The position numbers and the translations under genes were made by a program. A DNA stretch of 64,000 nucleotides from contig NZ_BSOG01000001.1 of NCBI RefSeq assembly GCF_030160395.1, positions 1,516,117-1,580,116 of the forward strand. Direction: 5' to 3'. Of the stretch, positions 38,193 to 46,075 are shown one piece after another; the stretch's first letter is position 1; every line of letters starts with the position of its first letter. The notes under the pieces were generated by a model. The model saw only the letters and a list, made by a program, of their open reading frames with translations. It was not told the DNA's origin and ran no database searches. Source of the DNA: Chitinimonas prasina (GTDB lineage Bacteria; Pseudomonadota; Gammaproteobacteria; Burkholderiales; Chitinimonadaceae).

Positions 38193-38734
38193 GCGACATC
38201 CTGATCGTGGACGATGATGCAGCCCTGGCCGGTGTGCTGGCCAGGGCCTTCAGCCGTCGTGGCTGGGCCTGCCGCCAGGCCCATGATGCGACCACGGCGT
38301 TGGCGCTGGCGCAGCAGCGGGCACCCCGGCAGGCGCTGGTGGATCTCAAGCTGGGCGAAGACAGCGGCCTGCGGCTGGTACCCGCCCTGCTGGCACTGGC
38401 GCCCGACTGCCGTATCGTGATGTTGACCGGCTATGCCAGCATTGCCACTGCCATCGAGGCCATCAAGCTGGGGGCCGTGCATTACCTGGCCAAGCCGGCC
38501 ACGGTGGACGAGATCATCAGCGCGTTTGATCGGCTGCAGGGAGATAGCGAGGCCGAGGTGGGGGCGCAGCCGCTGAGCATGGACAGGCTGGAATGGGAGC
38601 ATATCCAAAAGGTGTTGGCCGAGCAGGGGGGCAATATCAGTGCCACCGCCCGGGTGCTGAACATGCACAGGCGCACTTTGCAACGCAAACTGGGCAAACG
38701 GCCCAGCCCCAATCCCCCCGTGCGGCAAGGCTGA
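38189..38734 (+). CDS. regA: RegA/PrrA-type response regulator
   Basis: A 181-residue response regulator with an N-terminal receiver domain and a C-terminal Fis-type helix-turn-helix. The acidic pocket is LIVDDD and the phosphoacceptor is Asp52 in ALVDLKLGEDSG; the conserved Thr and Lys are in MLTGYAS and AKPATVDEI. The DNA-binding part reads GGNISATARVLNMHRRTLQRKL, as in RegA/PrrA/ActR. Its ATG overlaps the kinase stop (ATGA), so the pair is co-translated. Likely targets in relatives are respiration and carbon fixation genes. Targets here cannot be inferred. Confidence 0.9.
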   Translation: MSDILIVDDDAALAGVLARAFSRRGWACRQAHDATTALALAQQRAPRQALVDLKLGEDSGLRLVPALLALAPDCRIVMLTGYASIATAIEAIKLGAVHYLAKPATVDEIISAFDRLQGDSEAEVGAQPLSMDRLEWEHIQKVLAEQGGNISATARVLNMHRRTLQRKLGKRPSPNPPVRQG

Positions 38735-38791
38735 TCGGCCAGTTGCCGCATGATTAGGGTAGACACCCACACCAGCGGCCGCAGCCTCCGT

Positions 38792-38797
38792 TAGAAT
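38792..38797 (+). promoter_or_regulatory. putative -10 element of the inositol-monophosphatase family gene
   Basis: TAGAAT in CCGTTAGAATAGCC lies 32 bases before the ATG at 38830. It matches the -10 hexamer seen before other genes in the window. No clear -35 was found. Confidence 0.35.
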
Positions 38798-38829
38798 AGC
38801 CCGCTGTGTCCAACCCACCGTGATTAGCC

Positions 38830-39627
38830 ATGCCCGAATACTCTGTGCTCGACCAGGTGATGACCGCTGTCCGCCATGCGGCGGCCAGCGAGGTCATGCC
38901 GCGCTTTCTGCGCCTGGGCCAGGGCACGCGCAAGGATGACGGTACGCTGTTTACCGAGGCGGATATCGCCACCCAAAGGGCGCTGGAGGCTACACTGCCC
39001 CGCATCGTTGCCTGCCCGGTATTGGGTGAGGAGATGAGCGTGGCCGAGCAGGAGGCCTTGTGGGAGGCCAACGATCAGCTTTGGGTGATAGATCCCATAG
39101 ACGGCACCACCAATTTCTTCCACGGTCTGCCCTACTTTGCCATCTCGGTGGCCCTGATGCAGGGGGGCCGTACCGTGCTTGGGGTGATCTACAACCCGGT
39201 GGCCGATGAGATGTTCACGGCGGAGCTGGGCAAGGGGTCGTACCTGAACGGCCAGCGCCTGCCGCTGAAACAACATACCCCGCTGATGACCGAGGCCATT
39301 GCCGGGGTCGAGGTAAAGTGGCTCAGCGGCAAGCTGCCGCAACGGCTGGCCACCCTGCCGCCTTATGGCAGCCAGCGCAACTTCGGCGCCTCTACGCTGG
39401 ACTGGTGCTATATCGCAGCAGGCCGCCTCGATGTCTATGTGCATGGCGGCCAGCGCCTGTGGGATTACGCCGCAGGCTGCTTGATGCTGACCGAGGCCGG
39501 AGGGCAGATGACCAGCCTGTATCACGACGACTACTGGGACGACGATGTCTGGCAGCGCTCGGTTGTGGCCGCACTGAATCCGGGCCTGTTTGCCCAGTGG
39601 ATGAAATGGGTCAAGTACAATCTGTAG
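38830..39627 (+). CDS. inositol-1-monophosphatase family phosphatase
   Basis: A 265-residue Mg-dependent phosphatase of the inositol monophosphatase superfamily. The metal-binding motifs are GEE (VLGEEMS), WVIDPIDGTTNF and the C-terminal WDYAAGCLMLTEAGG. Members act on myo-inositol phosphate, histidinol phosphate, fructose bisphosphate or PAP. The residues visible do not fix the substrate, so a general family name is used. It is preceded by its own promoter-like TAGAAT and followed directly by the repeat block. Confidence 0.85.
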   Translation: MPEYSVLDQVMTAVRHAAASEVMPRFLRLGQGTRKDDGTLFTEADIATQRALEATLPRIVACPVLGEEMSVAEQEALWEANDQLWVIDPIDGTTNFFHGLPYFAISVALMQGGRTVLGVIYNPVADEMFTAELGKGSYLNGQRLPLKQHTPLMTEAIAGVEVKWLSGKLPQRLATLPPYGSQRNFGASTLDWCYIAAGRLDVYVHGGQRLWDYAAGCLMLTEAGGQMTSLYHDDYWDDDVWQRSVVAALNPGLFAQWMKWVKYNL

Positions 39628-39639
39628 GCTTTCGTCCTC

Positions 39640-40325
39640 AGGCAGCGTGGACTCCATCAAGGGAGAGCCTGCTGGTTCAGGCTGAATGGACGCCCCAGCG
39701 CCAGTGTTCCCCTGGTGCCTGCTCAGGCATCACACCCATCGATATCTTTGGCCCATGAAAGGCTCGACAACGAGCGTCAGCGAGGCTCCCGCGCGGCGGC
39801 GCGGGCGGGGGGTGTGGATTCAATCAAGGGTAGAGCCCGTTGGTTCAGGCAGCGCTGACGTCCAGCGCCAGGGTTGCCCTGGCGCCTGCTCAACCCGTCA
39901 TCACCCATCCCAGACTGGAGTCCATAGCAGGCGCTGCAGCTCATTCAGAATGTTTGGCCCATGAAAGGCTCGACAACGAGCGTCAGCGAGGCTCCCGCGC
40001 GGCGGCGCGGGCGGGGGGTGTGGATTCAATCAAGGGTAGAGCCCGTTGGTTCAGGCAGCGCTGACGTCCAGCGCCAGGGTTGCCCTGGCGCCTGCTCCTC
40101 ACGTCATCACCCATCCCAGACTGGAGTCCATAGCAGGCGCTGCAGCTCATTCAGAATGATAACGAGCGTCAGCGAGGCTCCCGCGCGGCGGCGCGGGCGG
40201 GGAGTGTGGATTCAATCAAGGGTAGAGCCCGTTGGTTCAGGCAGCGCTGACGTCCAGCGCCAGGGTTGCCCTGGCGCCTGCTCCTCACGTCATCACTCAT
40301 CCACGACCTGAGTCCATAACAGGCT
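39640..40325 (+). repeat. block of three to four tandem intergenic repeats (unit 186-206 bases)
   Basis: Three near-identical units begin with AACGAGCGTCAGCGAGGCTCCC at 39769, 39975 and 40161 (shown here across its first bases only; the key part is GAGCG-CAGCGAGGCTCCC). Each has a 7-bp stem hairpin CCCGCGC-GGCG-GCGCGGG, a G-rich tract, ATTCAATCAAGGG, GTTGGTTCAGGCAGCGC and a second hairpin GCGCCAGGG-TTG-CCCTGGCGC. The first two then carry GTCCATAGCAGGCGCTGCAG; the third ends with GTCCATAACAGGCTCT against the stop of the next gene. A degenerate copy without the first hairpin starts near 39645. No gene is apparent; open frames across it only mirror the repeat. Confidence 0.92.
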
Positions 40326-41120
40326 CTACTGCTGCAACATGGCCTCGGCATCTGCGTTGCCCATGTAGCGGCTGAAGATGGCCTTGAGCGTGCCGTCCCT
40401 GCGCATCTCGTTGATGGTTTGCTGGAACAGCTTGTAGGTGGCCGGATCCAGTTTGCTGCGTGACAGTATCAGTCCGTGTTCCACCTTGGCCTGCTCGCCA
40501 AACCAAGGCAGCCGCACCATGGGCTGGCGGGTGGGATAGCGCTTGGCCATGCCCAGGGTGACCAGCGATAGGGCTGGGAACGCGGCAATACGGTTGGCTT
40601 CCAGCTGATCGAACAGGCTGCCGGTATCCGCCAGCTCATCTACCCGCCCACGTTGCCGTAGTTGTTCGATAAAGGGTTCCCACGCCTCGCCATGCTTGTA
40701 GCTCTTGACCACGCCCAGCCGCAGGTCGGGGTTGGCAAGGAATTCCTCGGGCTTGATCTGTGCCAGCCGCCGGGTGGTGACCAGCTCATTGCGTACCCAG
40801 AAGTACGGCACGAACTCGGCAAACTGGCGCCGCTCCGGCGTCGGTATGCCCGAGACGCTCATGTCCAGCGTGCCGGCGGCCAGCATGGTCCAGATACGTA
40901 CCCGTGATTCGAAGCGCGGCATGAACCGACAGCCGGTGCGCTGGGCCAGGGTATCCACCACATCGCGATCCAGCCCCTGTCCGGTGGCCGGATCGTAGAG
41001 TATGCCCAGGTCGTAATAGGCCACCTGTATGGGACGGGCACAAGGGGCGGACGCCTGGGACGGGCCTGCCAGCAGGGTCAGCACCAACCACCATACGGAC
41101 CACGGCATGATGCGTTTCAT
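40326..41120 (-). CDS. periplasmic solute-binding protein (amino-acid ABC family 3)
   Basis: A 264-residue exported protein with a signal peptide ending near SQASA (about residue 24) and a family 3 solute-binding fold. The recognisable parts are VAYYDLGILYDPATGQGLDRDVV, MSVSGIPTPERRQFAEFVPYF and the C-terminal TINEMRRDGTLKAIFSRY. The frame is open upstream to 41258, but ATG 41120 places the signal peptide at the start. No permease or ATPase gene is adjacent, so it may be an orphan binding protein or serve a transporter elsewhere. It ends at the repeat block and is divergent from the lipase gene. Ligand unknown. Confidence 0.82.
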   Translation of the reverse strand: MKRIMPWSVWWLVLTLLAGPSQASAPCARPIQVAYYDLGILYDPATGQGLDRDVVDTLAQRTGCRFMPRFESRVRIWTMLAAGTLDMSVSGIPTPERRQFAEFVPYFWVRNELVTTRRLAQIKPEEFLANPDLRLGVVKSYKHGEAWEPFIEQLRQRGRVDELADTGSLFDQLEANRIAAFPALSLVTLGMAKRYPTRQPMVRLPWFGEQAKVEHGLILSRSKLDPATYKLFQQTINEMRRDGTLKAIFSRYMGNADAEAMLQQ

Positions 41121-41292
41121 TATGTCTGCCCCAGGTGTCGCCAGCGGCTGCTTGGTACTTACATGATGGTACATTTTTGCCACGTATTTCCACCTATCGA
41201 GCGATTGCTCTAGATTTTCATTCTGCGCTTGGCTAAGTTGTCCGTACCGCCAAAACAAATAGGCGGATCAACAACATACGGAGACAACATCG

Positions 41293-42222
41293 ATGACACG
41301 CTACGCTGCATGGTTGGTGGCGTTGGGGCTGCTTGCCGCCCCGGCTGCTCCCGCCTTGGCCGCTTCCAGCGGCTATACCCAGACGCAATACCCCATTATG
41401 CTGGTGCATGGCCTGTTCGGTTTTGACCAGGCGCTGGGGGTGGATTACTTCTACCGCATCCCGGCCGAGCTGCAAAAGGACGGTGCCAAGGTGTTTGTGG
41501 CCCAGGTATCGGCCACTAACAGCACCGAGAAGCGTGGTGAGCAGCTGCTCAGCCAGGTCAAGCAGGTGCTGGCCATCACAGGTGCCCGCAAGGTGAACCT
41601 GATAGGCCATAGCCACGGCGGCCCGACCATACGCTATGTGGCTGGCGTGGCACCGCAGCTGGTGGCGTCGGTAACGTCGGTCGGTGGTGTCAACAAGGGG
41701 TCGCGTATTGCCGATATCGTCCGTGGCGCCGTTCCTCCGGGCTCGGTGTCGGAGAGCCTGGCGGCTTCTGCCGCCAAGGGCCTGGCGGGCCTGATCTCGG
41801 TGGTATCGGGCGGCAGCCACCTGCCGCAGGACCCGATCGCTGCCATGGAATCGCTAACCACGGCCAAGACAGCCGACTTCAATGCCCGCTTCCCGGCTGG
41901 TGTGCCCACCACAGCCTGTGGCGAAGGCGCCTATGTGGTCAATGGTGTGCGCTACTACTCCTGGAGCGGCGCCAGCACGGTGACCAATATCTTTGATGTG
42001 TCCGATGGCGCATTGGCCTTGACCGGGCTGGCCTATGGCAGCCCCAACGATGGCCTGGTGGGTACTTGCTCCAGTCGCCTGGGCCAGGTGCTGCGCGACA
42101 ACTACAAGATGAACCATGTCGACGAGATCAACCACTTCTTCGGCATCGTCCATCTGTTCGAGACCAACCCGGTCACGTTGTATCGGCAGCAGGCCAACCG
42201 GCTCAAGAATGCGGGTCTGTGA
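41293..42222 (+). CDS. lipA: secreted triacylglycerol lipase (LipA, foldase-dependent type)
   Basis: A 309-residue exported lipase. The signal peptide (about residues 1-23, ending APALA) is followed by the oxyanion-hole segment PIMLVHGLFGFD. The catalytic Ser107 lies in GHSHGG, an Asp in SPNDGLVG and a His in MNHVDEINHF. Two cysteines (TTACGEG and GTCSSR) probably form the disulfide typical of subfamily I.1/I.2 lipases. These lipases are folded in the periplasm by a dedicated foldase and leave by type II secretion. The foldase gene lies directly downstream, which supports the call. Confidence 0.93.
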   Translation: MTRYAAWLVALGLLAAPAAPALAASSGYTQTQYPIMLVHGLFGFDQALGVDYFYRIPAELQKDGAKVFVAQVSATNSTEKRGEQLLSQVKQVLAITGARKVNLIGHSHGGPTIRYVAGVAPQLVASVTSVGGVNKGSRIADIVRGAVPPGSVSESLAASAAKGLAGLISVVSGGSHLPQDPIAAMESLTTAKTADFNARFPAGVPTTACGEGAYVVNGVRYYSWSGASTVTNIFDVSDGALALTGLAYGSPNDGLVGTCSSRLGQVLRDNYKMNHVDEINHFFGIVHLFETNPVTLYRQQANRLKNAGL

Positions 42223-42255
42223 GCCTGGCCATGGCTGGGTGCTGACGGACTGAAC

Positions 42256-42280
42256 AGGCGCCAGGGTATGCCTGGCGCCT
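42256..42280 (+). terminator. hairpin between lipase and foldase genes
   Basis: A perfect 10-bp stem AGGCGCCAGG/CCTGGCGCCT with a 5-base loop lies 34 bases after the lipase stop. No T-tract follows, so it may attenuate rather than stop transcription into the foldase gene. Its GCGCCAGG core is shared with the second hairpin of the repeats near 39.8-40.3 kb and 43.6 kb. Confidence 0.5.
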
Positions 42281-42479
42281 TCCCGAGCCTGCAGGCGCTC
42301 CGCTGTGCTGGTCCGCCCTTGCCGCTGCGCTGGGGCTACGCTGAACGGCCGTTTTCAACGCGTTACCTTCATAGCAGGTACTTAACTGCTCACGCCCTTA
42401 CTTGGGAGTGGGCTGCTTGGTTCCTTCTTGCCCTGCCTGCATGAGGGGGTGGGTAGTACACTAGCCCGGTCTTTTAACC

Positions 42480-43418
42480 ATGCAGCTCGATACCTTGAAA
42501 TCCCCTTACTTTATTGCCAGCGCCGCGCTGCTGCTAGCCGCTGGCCTGTTTGCCGCCAATACAGACGCACCTACCCTGCCGACGGCGACCCCGGTGGCAT
42601 CCGGCGAGATGCCGGCTTCCTTGCAGGGCACAGTCAGCGATGGCCAGTTGCAGACCGCAGCCGATGCGTTGGTGTTGGATGCCAGCCTGATCGAGCTGTT
42701 TGACTACCACCTGGCCACGGTGGGCGAGCGTACACTGGAGCAGGTGCTGGCCACGCTGGAGGCCGAGCTCGACAAGCGCTTGCCGCCCAAGGCGGCCGCA
42801 GAGGCCAAGCGCTTGCTGCATCGCTATGTGGCATTCAAGCGCGAGCTGGTTGCGCTGGAGCAGCAGACTGAACTGGCCGGCGCCAGCCTGGAGTCTGCCC
42901 AGGCGCGTATCAAGGCGGTACGCGCCTTGCGTGCCAAGTATTTCAGCCCGGCCGAGCTGACCGCCTTGTTTGGCTGGCAGGATACCTATGACGATGACGC
43001 CCTGGCCCGACAGGCCATATTGCGGGACAGCAGCCTCAAGCCCTTACAGAAGCAGCAGCGGTTGGCCGAGCTGGATCAGCGCCTGCCACCCGAGATATTG
43101 GCCCAACGGCAAGTGCCGGTGCAGCACCTGACGTTGGCCGAGCAGGTCAGCCGCGCGCGGGCGCAGGGTGCCGATGATGCGGCGGTTTACCAGTTACGTA
43201 CCGCCAGCGTGGGCGAACAGGCTGCCCAGCGTCTGGCCGAGGTGGATCGCGAGGAGTCTGCCTGGCAGCAACGGATACAGGCCTATCTGGTGGAGTTGGC
43301 CCGTATCAAAGCGGATATGGCGTTGGACGAGGCTGGGCGCAGCAGCGCCATCAGCCAGTTGCGCAGCGCCCGTTTTAGTGCAGACGAGCAATTGCGCCTG
43401 AGGGCCTACGAGGACTAG
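42480..43418 (+). CDS. lifO: lipase-specific foldase (lipase chaperone LifO)
   Basis: LifO is an inner-membrane-anchored periplasmic foldase that gives its partner lipase the active fold. The 312-residue product has an N-terminal membrane anchor (about residues 10-26), a Thr/Pro/Ala-rich linker and the family signature IELFDYHLATVGE (RxxFDYxLxxxGE type). A long alpha-helical, Glu/Gln/Arg-rich scaffold then wraps the lipase. The start is ATG 42480, 17 bases after a TACACT -10-like hexamer (42457-42462), with no obvious ribosome binding site. The pairing with the lipase is the strongest evidence. Confidence 0.92.
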   Translation: MQLDTLKSPYFIASAALLLAAGLFAANTDAPTLPTATPVASGEMPASLQGTVSDGQLQTAADALVLDASLIELFDYHLATVGERTLEQVLATLEAELDKRLPPKAAAEAKRLLHRYVAFKRELVALEQQTELAGASLESAQARIKAVRALRAKYFSPAELTALFGWQDTYDDDALARQAILRDSSLKPLQKQQRLAELDQRLPPEILAQRQVPVQHLTLAEQVSRARAQGADDAAVYQLRTASVGEQAAQRLAEVDREESAWQQRIQAYLVELARIKADMALDEAGRSSAISQLRSARFSADEQLRLRAYED

Positions 43419-43683
43419 GGCTACCCTGTTCTCCCCCTTCGGTTGCCGAAGGCAGGATTGAGCCGCACTTGTCCACACGATGTAGCTGGCCGCTTGGGTG
43501 CAGATACGCCGGTGGATAGGCCACGCCATGCAGAAGGGCGACCCTCGGGTCGCCCTTGTTGCTTGCTTGGAGTCTGTTTGGCACGCACGCTGCATCAGGC
43601 TGATTTGACGCTTAGCGCCAGGGTTTCCCTGGCGCCTGCACAGCCTTACATCTCCAATCAATGTTTCAATCCATAACAGGCTC
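43419..43683. repeat. spacer with terminator and partial repeat copy
   Basis: The 265-base gap between the convergent lifO and btuB-like genes includes a fragment of the 39.8-40.3 kb repeat. It consists of the hairpin GCGCCAGGG-TTT-CCCTGGCGC (43615-43635) and CCATAACAGGCTCT at 43670-43683, directly next to the receptor gene stop codon. The same last motif ends the repeat block next to the solute-binding protein gene at 40312-40325. A separate terminator hairpin is listed on its own. Confidence 0.75.
43534..43562 (+). terminator. terminator between convergent lifO and btuB-like genes
   Basis: A perfect 11-bp inverted repeat AAGGGCGACCC/GGGTCGCCCTT (43534-43557, 2-base centre) is followed on the plus strand by GTTGCTT. 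The symmetric stem could serve both converging genes, but it is nearer to lifO. Confidence 0.65.
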
Positions 43684-45636
43684 TTAGAAACGGTAGGCCG
43701 CGCTGGCAAACCAGCGGCGACCCGGCATGGGATAGAGGTTGTAGTTGCTGGCCGTCGTGCTCTTGATGCCGTAGGTGGCGTAGCGCTTGTCGGCCAGGTT
43801 CTGGCCGCTCAGGGCCAGTTGTAGATCGCCCAACTGATGGCTGAGCTTGAGGTTGACCGTGCCGTAGCCGGCCAGCTTGGCGCCGGTGTTGTCCTGGTCG
43901 TTGTCCAGCCGGCTATCGCCCACGCCATGCAGGCTGGCGCTCAGGCGGGTTGCTTCGCTGAAGGCCCAGCCGACCAGCAGGTTGCCCTGCAGCTTGGGTA
44001 CCAACGGCACCTGCTTGCCAGCCACATTGTGGCCTGCGTAGATACCACTGCGGAACTCGGCATCCTGCCAGGCCAGGTTGGCGCCCAGGCTGAGGTTGCC
44101 GGCCTGGTAGGACCAGTCGGCTTCCAGGCCACGGCGCTGGGTAGGTTGCAGATTGATGTTGGCGCCGAAGCCATTCACATGCGGCTGGAAGGCGATCTCA
44201 TCATTCAGGCGCAGATTGAACAGCGACACACGCAACTTGCCCAGCGGCAGGCGGGCATCCAGCCCAGCCTCCAGGTCGCGCGAGGTCTGGGTGCGCAGAT
44301 CGCTGCTATAGGCCAGCTCATCGGCATTGGGCAGGCGATAGCTCTTGCCCAGGCGGGCATACAGCGACAGCTCGGGCGAGAGCACATGGCGCAGGCCCAG
44401 TTGCAATGCCAGCGGTGAGGACTTGCGATCCGAGGTCAGTTGGCCACTGCTGTGCAGGGTCTGCTCGGCCCGCTCGGTACGTGCACCCAGCGTGATGCGG
44501 GTGCCGACGGCCATGGCATAGCCGCCATCCAGCCAGAAAGCGCGGGTCTTCTGCACGCTGGTCGAGGTGCCGCTGCTGTTGTAGAAGGGGCTGCTATAGC
44601 TGTTGCTGCCATTGGCCAGGCTGCGGCTGATGTCCACGCCGCCGGCCAGGTCCAGTGCACCAAAATCATAGGCGGCACGAGGCGAGAAGCGGTTTTCGCG
44701 GATTTCGTTGCGGGCCCGCGAGATACCGTCATAGGCATCCTCGAAGTAGCTGTCCTGATCCTTCTCGCGCCGGCTCAGATCCACCACCCAGCGTGCCTGG
44801 CCCAGCTTGCCCTCGCCGTGGAGGGTGTAGCGGGTGTTGTCGATGTCGCCATGGTCGGCCAGATTGCTGCTGCCCCAGGGATCGGTCACAAACTCATCGC
44901 TGCCGGTGGCGGGATTGACCGCACGGGGGCCGGCGAAACGGTTTTCATGTTCGTCGCGGGCCAGGCCCAGTGATAGCCGGGTGTCACCCGCCTGCCAGCC
45001 CAGTGTGGCAGAGCCGGCGTTGGTCTTATGGGCGCTATTGCGGCGAAAGCCATCGCTTTCCTGATGGTAGCCATCGAGCCGCAGCTTGAGTTGGGTGCCA
45101 AAGCCGGCGCCGGCAAACAGTTCCCGTGACTGGTGGCTGCCTGCGCGGAGCGAGACATTGCCACCGGGCCCCTGGCGCGTGATCAGGTTGATGACGCCAC
45201 CGGTGCTGCCGCCGCCCCAGGCGACGGCGCCGCCACGGACGATCTCGATGCGCTCCAGCCGGTCCAGCGCCATGCCGGACAATTTGGGCGAGGACAGATC
45301 GTTGTCATTGAGCTTGATGCCATCGAGCAGGATCAGGGTGTTGCTGGCGGCGGTGATGCCAAAGCCGCGCAGGTCGATGGAGCCATTGTCGGTGCCATCG
45401 CTGTTTCGCACGGTGATGCCGACCACGCCTTCAAGCAGCGCTATCAGATTGCTGGCCGCGCTGCGCTCGATTTCCTCGCGCGAGATGACCGAGATGTTCA
45501 CGGGTTGGTCGGCCGCCGCAGCGGGCAAGCGGGTGGCGGTTACCACCAGGGTTTGGGTTTGTTCCGTCGCAAAGGCAGACGTAGCCAGACCGGCCAGCAT
45601 CATGGCGGCCGAGAGAGAGGTAAGACGAGAGTACAT
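43684..45636 (-). CDS. btuB: TonB-dependent outer-membrane receptor, BtuB-like (vitamin B12/corrinoid)
   Basis: A 650-residue outer-membrane beta-barrel receptor with a plug domain, energised by TonB. The signal peptide ends near TSAFA (about residue 22), followed by the TonB box TLVVTATRL, close to that of BtuB. The plug has LRGFGITAASNTLILLDGI and VRGGAVAWGGGSTGGVINLI, and the protein ends in an aromatic residue (YRF) as barrels do. The upstream open frame to 45849 is leader sequence and not coding. A cobalamin riboswitch precedes the gene on the same strand, which is the main reason for naming B12 or a related corrinoid as substrate. Confidence 0.88.
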   Translation of the reverse strand: MYSRLTSLSAAMMLAGLATSAFATEQTQTLVVTATRLPAAAADQPVNISVISREEIERSAASNLIALLEGVVGITVRNSDGTDNGSIDLRGFGITAASNTLILLDGIKLNDNDLSSPKLSGMALDRLERIEIVRGGAVAWGGGSTGGVINLITRQGPGGNVSLRAGSHQSRELFAGAGFGTQLKLRLDGYHQESDGFRRNSAHKTNAGSATLGWQAGDTRLSLGLARDEHENRFAGPRAVNPATGSDEFVTDPWGSSNLADHGDIDNTRYTLHGEGKLGQARWVVDLSRREKDQDSYFEDAYDGISRARNEIRENRFSPRAAYDFGALDLAGGVDISRSLANGSNSYSSPFYNSSGTSTSVQKTRAFWLDGGYAMAVGTRITLGARTERAEQTLHSSGQLTSDRKSSPLALQLGLRHVLSPELSLYARLGKSYRLPNADELAYSSDLRTQTSRDLEAGLDARLPLGKLRVSLFNLRLNDEIAFQPHVNGFGANINLQPTQRRGLEADWSYQAGNLSLGANLAWQDAEFRSGIYAGHNVAGKQVPLVPKLQGNLLVGWAFSEATRLSASLHGVGDSRLDNDQDNTGAKLAGYGTVNLKLSHQLGDLQLALSGQNLADKRYATYGIKSTTASNYNLYPMPGRRWFASAAYRF

Positions 45637-45799
45637 CAGGGAGTCGCTCCACTGCGCCTGCCCACCGCAGGCGATCAATTCAAGCGGAGGCGCGACGGAG
45701 TACAGCAGGCCAGGGGGCCAGGCGGCGTCGCGGGAGAGACGCCCGCCGCGACCTCCGCACCATCCATGTGGCGGCTTGAGCATCAAGCGCGTCCAGCAG

Positions 45800-45995
45800 G
45801 CACGACAGGCCGGTCTCCGGGCTGGCCACTCTGTGCTTCGCCTTCCCACCTCGACTGGAGGCAGTGGCGGGATGTGCGCGAGCGCGACACCAGAAGCACT
45901 TCATTGTGGCTTACCGTTGCGGGGGCAGCGCCGGGTTCGATTGCAGGGCAATCCCACCAGCTTCCCGTTTCACTTTGACTTGGCAAAGCACCTGT
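45800..45995 (-). ncRNA. cobalamin riboswitch
   Basis: Read on the minus strand, the leader of the TonB receptor gene carries the conserved cobalamin aptamer blocks in order: AAACGGGAAGCTGGTG, then GCTGCCCCCGCAACGGTAA, then GGGAAGGCG, and last the B12 box GCCAGCCCGGAGACCGGCC. B12-type aptamers bind adenosyl- or related cobalamins and usually reduce expression of transport genes. About 160 bases lie between the aptamer and the ATG at 45636, enough for an expression platform. No clear intrinsic terminator was identified there, so control may act on translation. Confidence 0.93.
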
Positions 45996-46007
45996 CGAGG
46001 TGGCGCA

Positions 46008-46013
46008 TTATAC
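46008..46013 (-). promoter_or_regulatory. putative -10 element of the riboswitch/receptor transcript
   Basis: On the minus strand TATAAT (perfect consensus) lies just upstream of the aptamer, with a poor TTCGGC 18 bases further upstream as the only -35 candidate. The position is right for a transcript that starts near 46000 and enters the riboswitch at once. Confidence 0.5.
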
Positions 46014-46075
46014 GCAGCGCATCGGCTATGGCCGAACTAATCTATTAATCTAATTACATAAGCAGGAGGCACACC

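Noticed and set aside
39686-40311. Open frames encoding repeated peptides in the 39.7-40.3 kb block
   Set aside because: The peptides only mirror the intergenic repeat; there is no ribosome binding site or family similarity.
13461-40325. CRISPR array
   Set aside because: Repeat units are 150-206 bases, directly abutting, with no unique spacers of regular size and no cas genes.
45637-45849. 71-codon N-terminal extension of the TonB receptor
   Set aside because: It covers the riboswitch-to-start leader and would bury the signal peptide.
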